Assembly (NCBI GenBank): GCA_001898335.1
Contig: MKTS01000003.1
Span: forward strand, 1 to 64,000
Reading direction: 5' to 3'
Source: Mucilaginibacter sp. 44-25
GTDB taxonomy: Bacteria > Bacteroidota > Bacteroidia > Sphingobacteriales > Sphingobacteriaceae
Length of the DNA stretch: 64,000 nucleotides
Shown here: one piece after another, positions 62,968-64,000 of the stretch
Numbering within the stretch: the stretch's first letter is position 1
How the letters are laid out: each line of letters opens with the position of its first letter
Notes under the pieces: generated by a model
What the model saw: only the letters and a program-made list of their open reading frames with translations
Databases searched by the model: none
Told to the model about the DNA's origin: nothing
Made by a program: the position numbers and the translations under genes

Positions 62968-64000
62968 ATGATTGATGTTGTACTTAAAAAAGGCAAGGAA
63001 AAAGCGGTTTTACAAAGGCACCCCTGGGTATTTTCGGGCGCTATTGAACAGGTAAAGGGCAAGCCCGCCAACGGCGAGGTTGTGCGCCTGCTTGATGGTA
63101 AGAAAACCTTTATGGCCTATGGCTTTTACAACAATCAATCGCGCGTGGCCGTACGGCTGCTGGAGTGGGACGAAAATATCGCCATTGACGACGACTGGTT
63201 CCGCGATAAGGTAAGGATGGCCGTTGCAGGTCGTGCCGATGTACTTGAGAGCGGTGAAACAGATACCTGCCGTCTTGTCTTCAGCGAATCTGATTATTTA
63301 CCGGGGCTCATAGTGGACAAGTATGCCGATCACCTGGCCGTGCAGGTACTCACCTCGGGTATACAAAACGTATTGCCGGTAATTATTGATGAACTCAATA
63401 ACCTGTTAAAACCGGCCAGCATATTTGATAAAAGCGACGCTGCCTCCCGCGCGCACGAAGGGCTGGAAACTTCTAACACCTTGCTTGCCGGCACGCTCCC
63501 GCCGGAGCTGGTAATGGTAAAAGAAAATGGCATTACCTATGGCATCAACATCGCCGAAGGCCAAAAATCGGGCTTTTACTGCGACCAGCGCGATAACCGA
63601 CGCATACTGGCCCATTACGCCAAAAACCGCAAGGTGCTCGATTGCTTTTGCTACACCGGGGGCTTTACGCTAAATGCCCTCCGTAATAATGCATCCCATG
63701 TTACCAGTGTAGATAGCTCGGCGCTGGCTATTGAAACCCTGCTGGAAAATATACGCCTTAACGGCTTTGACGCGGCCAAACACGAGGCCATTAAATCTGA
63801 CGTGAACGCGCAGCTCCGCAAATTCAGGGAGGAGGGCGATAAGTTCGATATCATTGTTCTGGATCCGCCAAAATACGCGCCCTCGCGCTCGGCGCTTGAC
63901 CGTGCCTCACGCGCTTACAAAGATCTTAACCGTATTGGTATGCAGCTGCTCAACAGCGGTGGCCTGCTGGCTACCTTCTCCTGCTCGGGCGCCATGGACA
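62968..64000 (+). CDS. rlmI: 23S rRNA cytosine methyltransferase RlmI (partial)
   Basis: Runs off the right edge; 344 codons are present from the ATG at 62968. PUA-like N-terminal domain (HPWVFSGAIEQVKGKPANGE), then a Rossmann methyltransferase with GFYCDQRDNRR, VLDCFCYTGGFTLNAL (SAM-binding) and IIVLDPPKYAPSRSAL (the DPPKYAPS substrate motif), ending before the expected catalytic region FSCSGAM. Family RlmI/YwbD; complete length would be about 390-400 residues. A small overlapping frame on the opposite strand is spurious. Confidence 0.9.
   Translation, partial: MIDVVLKKGKEKAVLQRHPWVFSGAIEQVKGKPANGEVVRLLDGKKTFMAYGFYNNQSRVAVRLLEWDENIAIDDDWFRDKVRMAVAGRADVLESGETDTCRLVFSESDYLPGLIVDKYADHLAVQVLTSGIQNVLPVIIDELNNLLKPASIFDKSDAASRAHEGLETSNTLLAGTLPPELVMVKENGITYGINIAEGQKSGFYCDQRDNRRILAHYAKNRKVLDCFCYTGGFTLNALRNNASHVTSVDSSALAIETLLENIRLNGFDAAKHEAIKSDVNAQLRKFREEGDKFDIIVLDPPKYAPSRSALDRASRAYKDLNRIGMQLLNSGGLLATFSCSGAMD

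Noticed and set aside
1..64000. tRNA, rRNA or prophage genes
   Set aside because: No tRNA cloverleaf, no rRNA core sequence and no phage structural genes were recognised.

Overview
The window looks like a chromosomal segment of a Bacteroidota bacterium, most likely family Sphingobacteriaceae (a Mucilaginibacter or Pedobacter relative). Reasons: many candidate promoters fit the Bacteroidota form (TTTG near -33, TAnnTTTG near -7); genes lack strong Shine-Dalgarno sites; and the gene set is typical of the group (TonB-dependent receptor with a carboxypeptidase-like N-terminal domain, S9B dipeptidyl peptidase, futalosine-route MqnD, YfiT/BstA-type DinB protein, DUF6515 protein, type II-C CRISPR with 46-nt repeats). 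No tRNA or rRNA gene was recognised. The left edge carries tandem strong promoters pointing out of the window.

Layout. 1-1825: outward promoters, then an RsmF-like rRNA methyltransferase. 1826-5235: an AT-rich island with a small unknown gene, an HNH endonuclease and an OLD-family ATPase/TOPRIM nuclease whose reading frames overlap by 4 bp; it looks like a two-gene defence module. 5236-6969: tadA, sdpI-like, csaA, yfiT operon. 7048-21078: mostly single-gene metabolic, periplasmic and repair units (FAD oxidoreductase, two exonuclease III paralogues, serine hydrolase, DPP IV, receiver protein, M13 peptidase, acyl-CoA dehydrogenase, TlpA-like protein, mqnD). 21163-25074: cyclophilin, then a small His/Cys-rich exported protein and a TonB receptor. 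25161-32042: HAD hydrolase, lipoprotein, GNAT, then the threonine operon thrA-thrB-thrC read leftwards. It is preceded by a Thr/Ile-rich leader peptide and a terminator/antiterminator, that is, a transcription attenuator. 32140-45936: rsgA, dtd, degP/htrA, dapF, SNF2 helicase, sugar dehydrogenase, flippase-like protein plus glycosyltransferase, SpoIIE phosphatase, radA. 46041-53718: a complete type II-C CRISPR-Cas locus in the order array, cas2, cas1, tracrRNA, cas9. 53769-64000: comM, PepSY protein, ferredoxin reductase, quinone oxidoreductase, sod, CoA-binding protein, thiamine-pyrophosphokinase-like protein, DUF6515, Csp-like copper protein, flavodoxin-like oxidoreductase and a partial rlmI cut by the window end.

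How parts work together. The CRISPR locus is self-sufficient for type II-C: Cas1/Cas2 for spacer acquisition, Cas9 with intact RuvC and HNH residues, a tracrRNA with its own consensus promoter between cas1 and cas9, and 19 spacers. Each 46-nt repeat appears to contain a near-consensus promoter reading into the next spacer, so the array need not depend on a leader promoter. The thr operon senses charged tRNA-Thr and tRNA-Ile through its leader peptide. Several palindromic repeat families are scattered between genes. One has entered radA in frame and another supplies the last codons of the rsmF-like gene.
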